From the NCBI GenBank assembly GCA_016935475.1, contig JAFGQV010000176.1, positions 1 through 38,034 of the forward strand: 38,034 nucleotides of DNA. Reading direction: 5' to 3'. The stretch is from Methanosarcinaceae archaeon. Its GTDB lineage: Archaea > Halobacteriota > Methanosarcinia > Methanosarcinales > Methanosarcinaceae. A program made the position numbers and the translations under genes. Numbering within the stretch: the first letter of the stretch is position 1; each line of letters opens with the position of its first letter. This document shows, piece by piece, positions 18,000 through 26,798 of the stretch. Below the pieces are notes generated by a model. It saw only the letters and a program-made list of their open reading frames with translations. It was not told where the DNA came from and searched no databases.

Positions 18000-19079
18000 A
18001 TGAAACCAATCAAGATAGCTTTGCTGCTGCTTATGGCATGCATTTTTGCATCCCCTGCATCAGCGGTGTATAATTATAACGGATATGACCTGATTACAGC
18101 GGCACACGACACGATAAACGGCGAAGTCTATGTCGGCGGTGGTCATGGCATAGCAGATGCCGTATCCCAACCATATTCTCAGGATTTTGCGGTTCCGTCC
18201 GGGACAGTGAACTTTGCGAGATTGTATGTGGGAGTATGGGGCAGCACTGAGACGTACGTTGGTACATTACAGACCACTTTCAACGGAAACGATCTTGGCA
18301 CGCTCACCCTTGAAGGCGAACTGGACTCTAATGCAAATGTTTGGTGTACCGGTCATGGTGTGTACTGGGTGTACTACGATGTTACATCCCTGACTGCAAG
18401 TGGCACCAATACTGCAGTATCAAGCACTGCCAAAATCAGTCCTTCTTTTGATGGCAGGATATATGGCATGGTGCTGGTAGCTGCAGTTGAAAACCCGGCT
18501 AAGACAGAAGTGGAATACTGGATCAACGATGGGCACTGGAACCTTAACAGCCTATTCAATACGGCAACGACCCTGTTCAGCGGAACGATAGCCAATCCTG
18601 ATGGCAAGTGCGCGATACTTTCCACCGTTTACCTTGCGGGAGATCCACTCGATGCCGATACACTTCAATTTAACGCAGGTTCCGTAATAACCGATGCTGC
18701 GGATGGGCGTGGCAGCGATGAATGGGGCAATTCCTGGCAGGGTGCTTTTGATATCGATGAATGGTGGAACAGTGCAATCAATGGAGCTTCCATTCTGACG
18801 GCTGAGAATAACGCAGCAACATTTGACAGGGGCACTGATCCATATCTCCATCCGGTACTGGCTGTACTGGAGGTCAGACCTGACATGCTTGGGGATGTGA
18901 ACGTGGACGGATCTGTCAATATTTTCGATGCTGTAAAAACCAGAAATCGTGCAATAAATCCGTCTTATATACTGGAATGTTCTTGGGCAGCGGACGCCAA
19001 TCAGGATGACTATATCAATATTTTTGATGCTGTGAAAGTACGAAATCGAGCAATAAATCCAGAATACCCGCTTCCGTGA
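18000..19079 (+). CDS. DUF3344 protein with C-terminal dockerin
   Basis: 359 residues. It has a signal peptide (to ASPASA, about 22), a DUF3344 of the GGGHG subtype (about 25-290, with YVGGGHG, WCTGHGVYW and YLHPVLAVL), and a type I-like dockerin (about 297-359). The dockerin shows two near-identical halves: DVNVDGSVNIFDAVKTRNRA and DANQDDYINIFDAVKVRNRA. Each has the D-x-N-x-D calcium loop and the following helix. The ATG at 18000 has a strong GAGGTGAGG site. The gene lies 48 bp after the cohesin-DUF3344 gene and is probably cotranscribed. The product should bind one of the cohesins encoded at 16260, 19175 or 21877, making it a plug-in component of a surface complex. Confidence 0.83.
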   Translation: MKPIKIALLLLMACIFASPASAVYNYNGYDLITAAHDTINGEVYVGGGHGIADAVSQPYSQDFAVPSGTVNFARLYVGVWGSTETYVGTLQTTFNGNDLGTLTLEGELDSNANVWCTGHGVYWVYYDVTSLTASGTNTAVSSTAKISPSFDGRIYGMVLVAAVENPAKTEVEYWINDGHWNLNSLFNTATTLFSGTIANPDGKCAILSTVYLAGDPLDADTLQFNAGSVITDAADGRGSDEWGNSWQGAFDIDEWWNSAINGASILTAENNAATFDRGTDPYLHPVLAVLEVRPDMLGDVNVDGSVNIFDAVKTRNRAINPSYILECSWAADANQDDYINIFDAVKVRNRAINPEYPLP

Positions 19080-19174
19080 AATTACAATCGATGAAAATTT
19101 ATTATTCAAATTAATATGCAGCACAAATCGCTGTCTATTATATAAAAAATTGTGAAAAAAACAGGAGGTACGAA

Positions 19175-21817
19175 ATGAGAATTAATAATATATTGCTGAG
19201 GACATTGTTAGTGTTAGTGGCAATGGCAGCAATGCCAACAGCCATGGCTGCAAACACTTTCTACCTTGCTCCTCAGGATAGTACAGGAATTTCAGGCAGT
19301 TCCACAACAGTGGATATGATGCTGGATGCAGACACAGACTTTGCAGGCTACCAAGTGAATATTAACTTTGATAACTCTATTGTTGATATATCCGGAGCAT
19401 CCTATGTCCTCTGGGGCTCAAGTACCATCTATAATGGCGGTACCTATATAACGGTAGGTAACATGGGAGCTTCTACAGGTGCTGGTACATATACCCTTGC
19501 AACTTTGACATTGGAAGGTCAAGCTGCACTTGGGGTATCTGACCTGACCTTTAGCAATACTATGCTGTCAGACCCTGGAAGTGAAGCACTAACTCATACT
19601 GCAACAGACGGTACCTACACAAACTACGTACCAGTGGTTACTGAGCCGGACATTGTTGTGACAAATATCGATCCGTACCAGAATATATTTGTGGACGCAA
19701 CCAACGTCTTTACGGTACATGTGAAAAACCAGGGAACTGCTGACGTGACAGGCAGTTTTGATGTGGCATGGGAGATAACCGATGGCAGCACAACCCTTGC
19801 CAGCGGTACTGAGACAATTACAGGTCTGAATATCGATGAAGAAAAGACCTTTGACTTCGAATGGGAACCCACGGTATTGCAGGATACCACCGTATCAGCT
19901 ATGGCAGATTCGGGAAGTGCGGTTTCCGAATCAGATGAGGACAATGACCTGTCAGTTACCTATGTATCAGGCACCAGCATCCTTCCGTTATCTGCGTGGG
20001 GATACGGTGGAGATGAACCACTTACAAACTACGAAACCGGTGAAGTGGTAGGAGACCTGATCTACACCTTTGGTGACTCTGCCTATCTTAGTAGCGGCTC
20101 ATGGTCTACATATACCGTGAACTTTAACATCGGCAGCGATACCAACCAGATAAGCAAAGCCGTAGAAGGCATAGGTAGTGGTACTGTGAAAGAGGCAAGA
20201 CTCTACATGTACTACAACTCGTACAAATCTACCTTGGGTACCTTGCCATCTGATCCTGAAGAGAAGTTGACTATGACTTTTGACGGGAACTCCATATCCA
20301 CAGATGCGAAATATGAAGATTCCCCAGGATTTGGTGCTTATGACAACAAATACGGCACCTTTGCCTATGACGTAACCCAGTATGTCACAGGTGACGATGC
20401 ATACCAGGCAGTATTGACCAACGATGGCGGTACCGATGGTCCAGCTATTTATAGTATGGCACTGCTGGTCATCTATGAGGACGGTTCCAAGAACAAGAAA
20501 GAATATCACATAGCAGAAGGATATGACCTGCTCACGCAGTATTATTACAGTTCCTCAGCTAAAAGATACTCTTACCATGTAGTTCCTGAAGATGCTACAT
20601 CCACCTTTTATATGCCTGAGGCGACAGGGGGGAATCCCACTCTGTTCACTGTTGCTCAGGCTACAGGAAGCACTCCTGAAAAGCATAGCAGACTTTACTT
20701 CAATACCAATTACTGGAGCGACCCATGGACGACCATTTTTGGTAGCACCGGAACTGACATTGAAGATGTGTCTGTATTAAACGCTGACCCCAACACAGTA
20801 GCATTCCAGGACAGGGGCGATGGCTACAGTGCCACAAACGCGATCCTGATCTCAGAATTAGGGTATGAGATTGACCTCGGTGGTAATCAGAACACAGAAA
20901 TTGGAAGGCACATCATGGTTCCAATCACAGCCAATGACCTTGAACAGTTCTACGGCACTGTGGAGATGAACCTGGAATATGATACTGGCTACTTCGATTT
21001 CGTGGCGGTCCACAGCAGTCCTGATTCCATAGTAACTGCTTATGATCCAGAAGATGATGGCGTTCTGGAGATGTCTGCCTGGAACCAGGATGGCGTAAAA
21101 GGAGACGTGGTGCTGGCAACAGTAGAGCTTTATGTTGATAGTGGCGCAGGAGAAAGCCCTGAACTTACTTTGAGTGTTGGCTTGTTACAGGATATCTATG
21201 GAAATGATATCCATGCATATGCTGTTCCCGCAACAATCAACATCATGGACCCGGATACTGATCTGAAAGTAGAGGCAACATCAACACCAGTATCACAGCT
21301 TGGCAAAGATAATGCCGGTATCCTCAACAGCAACGGAAGGCTGAGGCATACTGGAGATAACGAAACTGTGATTTCTGCGACTGTTACTGATTCCGGTCTC
21401 GGTATAAAGTCGGTTACAGTTGACCTGTCAGCCATTGGCGGCTCGTCCAAGACCCCGATGTCATTCAATTCTGGTAAATACGAAGTGACCGCAACCGCCA
21501 CTGCTGGAATTAGTCTCGTTCCTCACACATTTGTGGTTACTGCCACAGATAACGGAGGTAACACTGCTACAGACACTACCAACGAACTGACAGTGTACAG
21601 GCGCGGCGATGTTACTAAAAACAACGTGGTGGATATGGGTGACGCATTGTATATCGCAAGATATACTGTGGGAATTGAACCTGAAGGTTTTAACCTAAAC
21701 CGCTTCAAATTTGTTGGCGATGTTCAGCCTGCTGATGGCTACGATGAACATATCACCAACATGGGTGATGCACTCTATATCGCGAGGTATACTGTAGGTC
21801 TCGAACCGGCACCATAA
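19175..21817 (+). CDS. Large scaffold: cohesin-CARDB-DUF3344-cohesin-Ig-dockerin
   Basis: 880 residues with a signal peptide (to AMAA, about 26). Domains in order are a cohesin-like domain (about 28-150), a CARDB (about 158-265, starting PDIVVTNIDPYQNIF and ending SDEDNDLSVTYV), and a DUF3344 of the second subtype (about 270-560, with GDSAYLSSG, ARLYMYYNSY and EYHIAEGYDLLTQ). These are followed by a second cohesin-like domain (about 562-690, with MNLEYDTGYFDF and KGDVVLATVELYV), an Ig-like domain (about 695-800) and a dockerin (about 809-880) built from two GDALYIARYTVG helices. The first calcium loop is DVTKNNVVDMGD, and the second carries an insertion. Having both cohesins and a dockerin, it could link several partners, as a cellulosomal scaffoldin does. 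An AGGAGGT site precedes the ATG. Confidence 0.82.
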   Translation: MRINNILLRTLLVLVAMAAMPTAMAANTFYLAPQDSTGISGSSTTVDMMLDADTDFAGYQVNINFDNSIVDISGASYVLWGSSTIYNGGTYITVGNMGASTGAGTYTLATLTLEGQAALGVSDLTFSNTMLSDPGSEALTHTATDGTYTNYVPVVTEPDIVVTNIDPYQNIFVDATNVFTVHVKNQGTADVTGSFDVAWEITDGSTTLASGTETITGLNIDEEKTFDFEWEPTVLQDTTVSAMADSGSAVSESDEDNDLSVTYVSGTSILPLSAWGYGGDEPLTNYETGEVVGDLIYTFGDSAYLSSGSWSTYTVNFNIGSDTNQISKAVEGIGSGTVKEARLYMYYNSYKSTLGTLPSDPEEKLTMTFDGNSISTDAKYEDSPGFGAYDNKYGTFAYDVTQYVTGDDAYQAVLTNDGGTDGPAIYSMALLVIYEDGSKNKKEYHIAEGYDLLTQYYYSSSAKRYSYHVVPEDATSTFYMPEATGGNPTLFTVAQATGSTPEKHSRLYFNTNYWSDPWTTIFGSTGTDIEDVSVLNADPNTVAFQDRGDGYSATNAILISELGYEIDLGGNQNTEIGRHIMVPITANDLEQFYGTVEMNLEYDTGYFDFVAVHSSPDSIVTAYDPEDDGVLEMSAWNQDGVKGDVVLATVELYVDSGAGESPELTLSVGLLQDIYGNDIHAYAVPATINIMDPDTDLKVEATSTPVSQLGKDNAGILNSNGRLRHTGDNETVISATVTDSGLGIKSVTVDLSAIGGSSKTPMSFNSGKYEVTATATAGISLVPHTFVVTATDNGGNTATDTTNELTVYRRGDVTKNNVVDMGDALYIARYTVGIEPEGFNLNRFKFVGDVQPADGYDEHITNMGDALYIARYTVGLEPAP

Positions 21818-21830
21818 ACATGAAACCACC

Positions 21831-21866
21831 AAGTGATGTCCTGACGGGCATCACTTTATTTTTTTT
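21831..21866 (+). terminator. Intrinsic-type terminator after the scaffold gene
   Basis: AAGTGATG (21831-21838) pairs with CATCACTT (21849-21856) across a 10-base loop and is followed by a run TATTTTTTTT. It lies 14 bp after the stop of the 880-residue gene. It also sits inside the longest open frame of the next gene, which supports the later start used here for that gene. Confidence 0.75.
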
Positions 21867-21876
21867 GGAGATGCAA

Positions 21877-22437
21877 ATGAAACACATGAAAAATGGACAG
21901 TTATCGCTGGTTATTCTTATATTCATTATGACGACCCTTATTGTTCCGGCGTCAGCAGGTGAAGTCACCGTATCCATCGGAAACATAGCCGCAGACACGG
22001 ACGGAACATGTATGGTAGCCGTAGTCATGGAATCCGTCAGTAATTACGGTACAGGTGCCATAACTATAGAATATGATCCCTCTATCGTGCATGTTACCGA
22101 TGTAACGGGTTCCGAGGATTCTACTGTTGTTGCCTGGAATGCTGACAACGACATCGGTGAGGTGAAGATAGCAGCATGGAACCTGTATGGCATCAGCGGT
22201 CACATCGACTTTGCTACAATTACATTCGAGGATGCCGGGAAAAGCGGCTCCACCCCCCTGACCGTCAAGGTAGATGAACTTATCACCTATGACCCGGAGG
22301 GCAACCAGATAAAAATCGAGGCAAAGGCGATCAACGGAAAATACACATCATCTGCAAAATCAACTCCCGGATTTGGTTTGTTTGCAGGTGTGTCTGTGTT
22401 GTTGATTACCCTGCAGGTACTGAGCAAAAAGAAATAA
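21877..22437 (+). CDS. Membrane-anchored single-cohesin protein (PGF-CTERM)
   Basis: 186 residues from the ATG at 21877 (MKHMKNGQLSLVILIF), which has GGAG seven bases upstream. The open frame extends back to 21820, but that part overlaps a terminator hairpin. The protein is a signal peptide, one cohesin domain (about 27-155, with VTVSIGNIAADTDG, ITIEYDPSI, ISGHIDFATITFED and STPLTVKVD), and a C-terminal sorting tail STPGFGLFAGVSVLLITLQVLSKKK. PGF-CTERM tails are substrates of archaeosortase A, so this is a minimal cell-surface cohesin anchor. It could be the docking point for the dockerin proteins encoded just upstream. Its cohesin is close to that of the 16260 protein. Confidence 0.82.
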   Translation: MKHMKNGQLSLVILIFIMTTLIVPASAGEVTVSIGNIAADTDGTCMVAVVMESVSNYGTGAITIEYDPSIVHVTDVTGSEDSTVVAWNADNDIGEVKIAAWNLYGISGHIDFATITFEDAGKSGSTPLTVKVDELITYDPEGNQIKIEAKAINGKYTSSAKSTPGFGLFAGVSVLLITLQVLSKKK

Positions 22438-22469
22438 CAAAACCGGTTTAAGAGGTAATACTGTTTACA

Positions 22470-24545
22470 ATGGTAATGAACAAAATAAATCTACAAACAT
22501 TTCTTTCGTGCATCGTAGTAGCTGTGCTTGCGTCACTGGCTGTCCAGCCGGCACTGGCTGACTATAACTTTGAAGGCGTCCCTTATACGGATGAACTTGC
22601 CGGGGTAACACAGGGCACTGTTAGAGGCGGGGTCTATGTGGATGGCGGTCATGGAATCGGTTCTTCTCCCTACACCCAGTCTTTCACTGTTCCCGGTGGC
22701 ACAGTCAAATGGGCAAGACTCTATGTAGGGGTATGGGGTGGCAGCGAGGAAAAAAGCGGCAGCATAGCTGTTGCTTTCAATGGGGAGAATCTGGGCACAT
22801 TGGAACTTGAAGGGAAAAATGACACCAATCCAAATGTATACTGTTCCGGTCATGGTGTCTACTGGATATTTTACGATGTCACTGACATTACAACTTCCGG
22901 TCCGATAGATTCCGTTGTGACGACCGGCGGTGATTTCGATGGCAGGGTATATGGGATCGTACTTGTGGCAGTTTATGATGATCCTGATGCAGAAGAAGTT
23001 GAATACCGGATCAGTGACGGGAACCCGAACCTCCATGGACTTGGACTGGTAGCGGACGAGCCTGTAGAAAACAACGAGTCATATGCGTATTTTTCCGGAA
23101 TTGATCCCGACAGAGCATCGGCAGCTAGGCTGACAGTTGCCTACCTATGCGGGTCTCCCTATGAAAACGATTACCTGTATTTTAACGATGACAAGTTGAA
23201 CGGCGATGATGTTGCGTCCTCGACCGGTTATTTTGACCTCTTGACCTTTGATGTGACCGATATTCTGGAAGAATCATCTGAGGCAAAGTTTGACCGCGGT
23301 GACGAGTTCTATGTACATCCGGTGCTGGCTGTGCTCACCTTGGATATAGAGGCGGTCGACTGGAACATTGACGGAGTCCCGCTGCAGACCATTAAACAGG
23401 GTAATGTCAATGGGGGCATCTATGTCGGGGGCGGTCATGGTAAAGAGTATACCACCAGTTACACCCAGAACTTCACGGTGCCCAACGGGACAGTGAAATG
23501 GGCGCGTCTATATGTGAGTGCAAAGGATACACCCTGGATAAATGCATCCCTGAACGGGCACTTTCTTGGGAATTACACAAAACTGACAGATAATCCGAAG
23601 GTGTATGCAAACTACAAACCGGATCAAAGCATGTACTGGACATATTACGACAATGTGGAAGATTTCATTGTGAATGGTAACAATACCGCCACTGCAGACC
23701 TTGGTACCAATGCAGGCAACAACACAAAATCATGGGGAATTTCTCTGCTTGTTGTGTATGAAGGAGGGGATAATCCTGAGAATATCGAGTACTGGGTCAA
23801 TGAGGGAAATCCCCTGCTGCATGGTGACCACTCACCTTTTGATGCATATCAAAACACTACCAGCACTTCGTTTGCAGCTATAACGAACCTCGATAGTGTG
23901 AACAATGCAACCCTCTGGACAGCATATATATGGGGCAGTGAGGAGAGCGAGGGGGTGCCCAATGACAGTCTGTGGTTCAACTCGAACCTGATAGCAGAGG
24001 ACTCGTCGGATGGAGCAGGGACTGATGATCAGGGCAACATCTGGAGAGGTGGCTGCTTTGATCTGGAAAAATGGGACGTGACTTCCAGCCTTGCCACTGA
24101 TAATGTGGTCTTGCTCGATAGAGGTGGAGACGATCTTCTCTGTCCAGTAGGAGCAATACTCGTGTTAAAGCACATCTCAGAGCCCACCGCAGAAAACGGG
24201 ATAGTGCAACTTCATGCAACAATCCTGCCCACTGTCTCACTGGAGGTAACACCTGATTCGCTTTACTTTGGGACACTTGCACCGGGGCGAAAGAGTGACG
24301 AGCAGGAGCTTATCCTCAGCAGTAAAAGCAGCCATAGCATTGTCGTAACAGCCGATGTGACAGATACTGCAGGTGATCTTTTCGTGGATGGGTTGTTGCT
24401 TGATTCAGAAAGCTGGTCTGCCTACTCCCAGGAACTTGCAAAGGGAACTTCTGTGAATGCGAATGTTGTGCTTGGTGTGCCTGTGGATTACACAGGAGTC
24501 GGGATACAGGAGGGCTCCCTCATATTCTGGACAGGGGCAGAATGA
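22470..24545 (+). CDS. Tandem double-DUF3344 surface protein with shared C-terminal module
   Basis: 691 residues. It has a signal peptide (to QPALA, about 30) and two DUF3344 domains in tandem, at about 31-290 (YVDGGHGIG, YCSGHGVYW, NLHG, YVHPVLAVL) and 295-570 (YVGGGHGKE, then MYWTYYDN in place of the second GHG). The C-terminal 110-residue beta-sandwich starts SLEVTPDSLYFGTLAPG and ends GSLIFWTGAE. It has no hydrophobic tail. A stretch of the first domain is nearly identical in DNA to the gene at 25092, indicating recent duplication or conversion. The start is ATG at 22470 with AGAGGT upstream; ATG 22476 is an alternative. Confidence 0.8.
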   Translation: MVMNKINLQTFLSCIVVAVLASLAVQPALADYNFEGVPYTDELAGVTQGTVRGGVYVDGGHGIGSSPYTQSFTVPGGTVKWARLYVGVWGGSEEKSGSIAVAFNGENLGTLELEGKNDTNPNVYCSGHGVYWIFYDVTDITTSGPIDSVVTTGGDFDGRVYGIVLVAVYDDPDAEEVEYRISDGNPNLHGLGLVADEPVENNESYAYFSGIDPDRASAARLTVAYLCGSPYENDYLYFNDDKLNGDDVASSTGYFDLLTFDVTDILEESSEAKFDRGDEFYVHPVLAVLTLDIEAVDWNIDGVPLQTIKQGNVNGGIYVGGGHGKEYTTSYTQNFTVPNGTVKWARLYVSAKDTPWINASLNGHFLGNYTKLTDNPKVYANYKPDQSMYWTYYDNVEDFIVNGNNTATADLGTNAGNNTKSWGISLLVVYEGGDNPENIEYWVNEGNPLLHGDHSPFDAYQNTTSTSFAAITNLDSVNNATLWTAYIWGSEESEGVPNDSLWFNSNLIAEDSSDGAGTDDQGNIWRGGCFDLEKWDVTSSLATDNVVLLDRGGDDLLCPVGAILVLKHISEPTAENGIVQLHATILPTVSLEVTPDSLYFGTLAPGRKSDEQELILSSKSSHSIVVTADVTDTAGDLFVDGLLLDSESWSAYSQELAKGTSVNANVVLGVPVDYTGVGIQEGSLIFWTGAE

Positions 24546-24658
24546 GCAGGGTTCCAAATTCATGATGATGATTGTGCTTATCTGATGAAAGCACAATAGC
24601 AAGTTATATATTCCAACCGTATCACACGATAATACCAAAATGTCCAGTGGTGGCAACA

Positions 24659-25138
24659 GTGCTGAAAAAAATAATAATATGTATCACAATTTGCATAGCA
24701 TTGTCACAAACTGTATCGGCAATAGGTGTGGGTGTCACACCCGGTAACCTGAATTTCAGTGCACAGGCTGGTGGCTCGGATACAAAATCACTGTTTGTGA
24801 TAAATACCGGTACCGAGGTTTCCAATTATCGGGTGTATGTAGATGAGGATTATGCTGGCTGGTTCGAGATATCTCCTGATAACTTCAGTCTTGGAGTTAA
24901 TGAAAATAAAGAAGTGATATTAAAATTAAAACCCCCGCTATCCACAAAAGGAGAACTCGATTTTAAGGTATATGCAGTCTGTTCCTCACAATCTTCGGAT
25001 TTCAGTGTGGGCAGTGGAATCAAAGTGCCCGTACATGCCACAGTATCAAACTCAGGAATAATGCTGGGCATGTTACTGGCACTTGTGATCATTGGAGCAG
25101 GTGGTTTCTATTACCTTAAAAACAAGAAAACAAACTAA
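24659..25138 (+). CDS. Exported beta-sandwich protein with C-terminal anchor
   Basis: 159 residues. The probable start is GTG at 24659 (VLKKIIICITICIALSQTVSA), five bases after GTGGTGG. The longer open frame from 24572 would place a non-signal-like stretch in front. After the signal peptide there is one beta-sandwich (about 22-125, starting VGVTPGNLNFSAQAGGS, with FSLGVNENKEVILKLKPP). This resembles the NEW3/hydin-type domains that mediate surface interactions. A C-terminal membrane helix and KNKKTN follow. It has no DUF3344 domain. Its end overlaps the next gene by about 47 bp. It may be a small membrane partner of that DUF3344 protein. Function is not known. Confidence 0.62.
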   Translation: MLKKIIICITICIALSQTVSAIGVGVTPGNLNFSAQAGGSDTKSLFVINTGTEVSNYRVYVDEDYAGWFEISPDNFSLGVNENKEVILKLKPPLSTKGELDFKVYAVCSSQSSDFSVGSGIKVPVHATVSNSGIMLGMLLALVIIGAGGFYYLKNKKTN

Positions 25139-26798
25139 AATTAGTGACCTTGATGTAATAAAACAGCACATTTACCTCTCCATTACACTGATTGCCATCC
25201 TCTTTTCTTTCTCGACCCATATCGCTTTGGCAGACTCTGATTTTGAAGGCGTACCATATGAGGATAAGCTTAATGAAACAACCAGCGGCAGCATAAAAGG
25301 AAGTGTATTTATCGACGGGGGGCACGGTATCGGTTCTTCTCCCTATACCCAGAGTTTCAGTGTACCCGAGGGGGAAATAATCTTTTCCAAGCTGTATGTG
25401 GGCATATGGGGTGGAAACGAGGAAAAAACCGGCACACTTCAAACCACATTTAATGATCATGAGTTTGACACCTTGGAACTTGAGGGAGAAGGGGACACAA
25501 ATCCTGAAGTATACTGTGCAGGGCATGGGGTCTACTGGGTAGCCTACAATACCAGGGAATACACCACATCCGGTTCGAACACCGCAGTTGCAAGAACATC
25601 CGGCGATTTTGATGGCAGAGTCTACGGTATTGTCCTTGTTGCAGTATGCAAGGACGAAGATGGAGAACAGGTTGAGTACTGGATAAATGATGGGAATCTT
25701 AACCTCCATGGTGTGTCAGGGGACATCCCGGACGAAAATAACGAAGCATATGCGTATTTTTCCGGAATCGATACAGAAGCCTCGGCAGCCAGATTGACAG
25801 TTGCATACCTGTGCGGTTCTCCTTATGAAAACGATTACCTGTATTTTAACGATAACAAGTTGAACGGCGATGACGTTGCGTCCTCGACCGGTTATTTTGA
25901 CCTCTTGACCTTTGATGTGACCGATTTTCTGGAAGAATCATCGGAAGCAAAGTTTGACCGCGGTGATGAGGATTACATTCATCCCGTATTGGCTGTACTG
26001 ACGGTCTACAGCGGGGAAATGAAAGAGGATTCGGACCTTATAATCCAGCAGGTCAGCATTCCTGAACTTTATACTGATGTCGAAAATACAATTACAGCAC
26101 ATATTGCGAACATCGGAACCGGTCCTGCCTTCGGATTCAGTGCCGCACTCTATTCGGATGGGGAGATTGTGTCAAAGGCACAGGTCTCGAGTGTTAACAA
26201 TGGGCAGAACAGAAGTGTGGATTTCATATGGACACCTAAATCTGCGGGACGTCACGTCCTGAAGGTAATGGCAGACTATACTGATATTGTATCCGAATTG
26301 CGGGAGAACAATAACAATAACACACCCTTTACCGTGGATATACTTGACCGGACCCCACCCAATATCACGATAAGCAGTCCCCTGTACGATCAAATCTTTA
26401 CTTCTTCAAATACGGTCACAGTAGGGGGAACAATCGAAGAATCAAGCAGGAATACCACCATGCTGGTAAACGGTGCTGAAGCGTTACTGGCAGGCAATAA
26501 ATGGAGCGCTTCGGTTGTGCTTGAGCAGGGGATGAACTGGATTATAGTGGATGCCATTGACGAATCAAACAACACAGCAACAGAATTCGTCATTGTGCAC
26601 TGTGATTACGATGAAGTGATGTCTTTCACTCCCGGCAGAAGTACTCGCCTAAGCATCAATAATAGCAATGACTCAACCGCAGCTGCAAATTCATCTGCGA
26701 ATTCCGTGTTCGGGGGATCAGGTACATTTTTATCTATTTTATTTGCAGCACTGGTTCTTATCAGTATCATTGTGGTCGGGATACGGAGGCGAGAATGA
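25092..26798 (+). CDS. DUF3344-CARDB-Ig surface protein with membrane tail
   Basis: 568 residues. The start is unclear. TTG at 25092 and GTG at 25101 are the only usual start codons before the signal segment (IYLSITLIAILFSFSTHIALA, about 27-47), leaving an odd N-terminal extension that overlaps the previous gene. The domains are DUF3344 (about 48-305; FIDGGHGIG, YCAGHGVYW, NLHG, YIHPVLAVL), CARDB (about 312-410), an Ig-like domain (about 413-500, starting PPNITISSPLYDQIF), a Ser/Asn-rich linker, then a membrane helix and GIRRRE. Close to the double-DUF3344 gene upstream, with about 95% DNA identity over 153 bp. The end overlaps the next gene (ATGA). A surface role is clear but the ligand is unknown. 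Confidence 0.78.
   Translation: MEQVVSITLKTRKQTKISDLDVIKQHIYLSITLIAILFSFSTHIALADSDFEGVPYEDKLNETTSGSIKGSVFIDGGHGIGSSPYTQSFSVPEGEIIFSKLYVGIWGGNEEKTGTLQTTFNDHEFDTLELEGEGDTNPEVYCAGHGVYWVAYNTREYTTSGSNTAVARTSGDFDGRVYGIVLVAVCKDEDGEQVEYWINDGNLNLHGVSGDIPDENNEAYAYFSGIDTEASAARLTVAYLCGSPYENDYLYFNDNKLNGDDVASSTGYFDLLTFDVTDFLEESSEAKFDRGDEDYIHPVLAVLTVYSGEMKEDSDLIIQQVSIPELYTDVENTITAHIANIGTGPAFGFSAALYSDGEIVSKAQVSSVNNGQNRSVDFIWTPKSAGRHVLKVMADYTDIVSELRENNNNNTPFTVDILDRTPPNITISSPLYDQIFTSSNTVTVGGTIEESSRNTTMLVNGAEALLAGNKWSASVVLEQGMNWIIVDAIDESNNTATEFVIVHCDYDEVMSFTPGRSTRLSINNSNDSTAAANSSANSVFGGSGTFLSILFAALVLISIIVVGIRRRE

Noticed and set aside
18893-19070. Dockerin-like repeats as EF-hand regulatory domain
   Set aside because: The duplicated D-x-N-x-D loop with the following helix and the C-terminal position fit dockerin better, especially with cohesins encoded next door.
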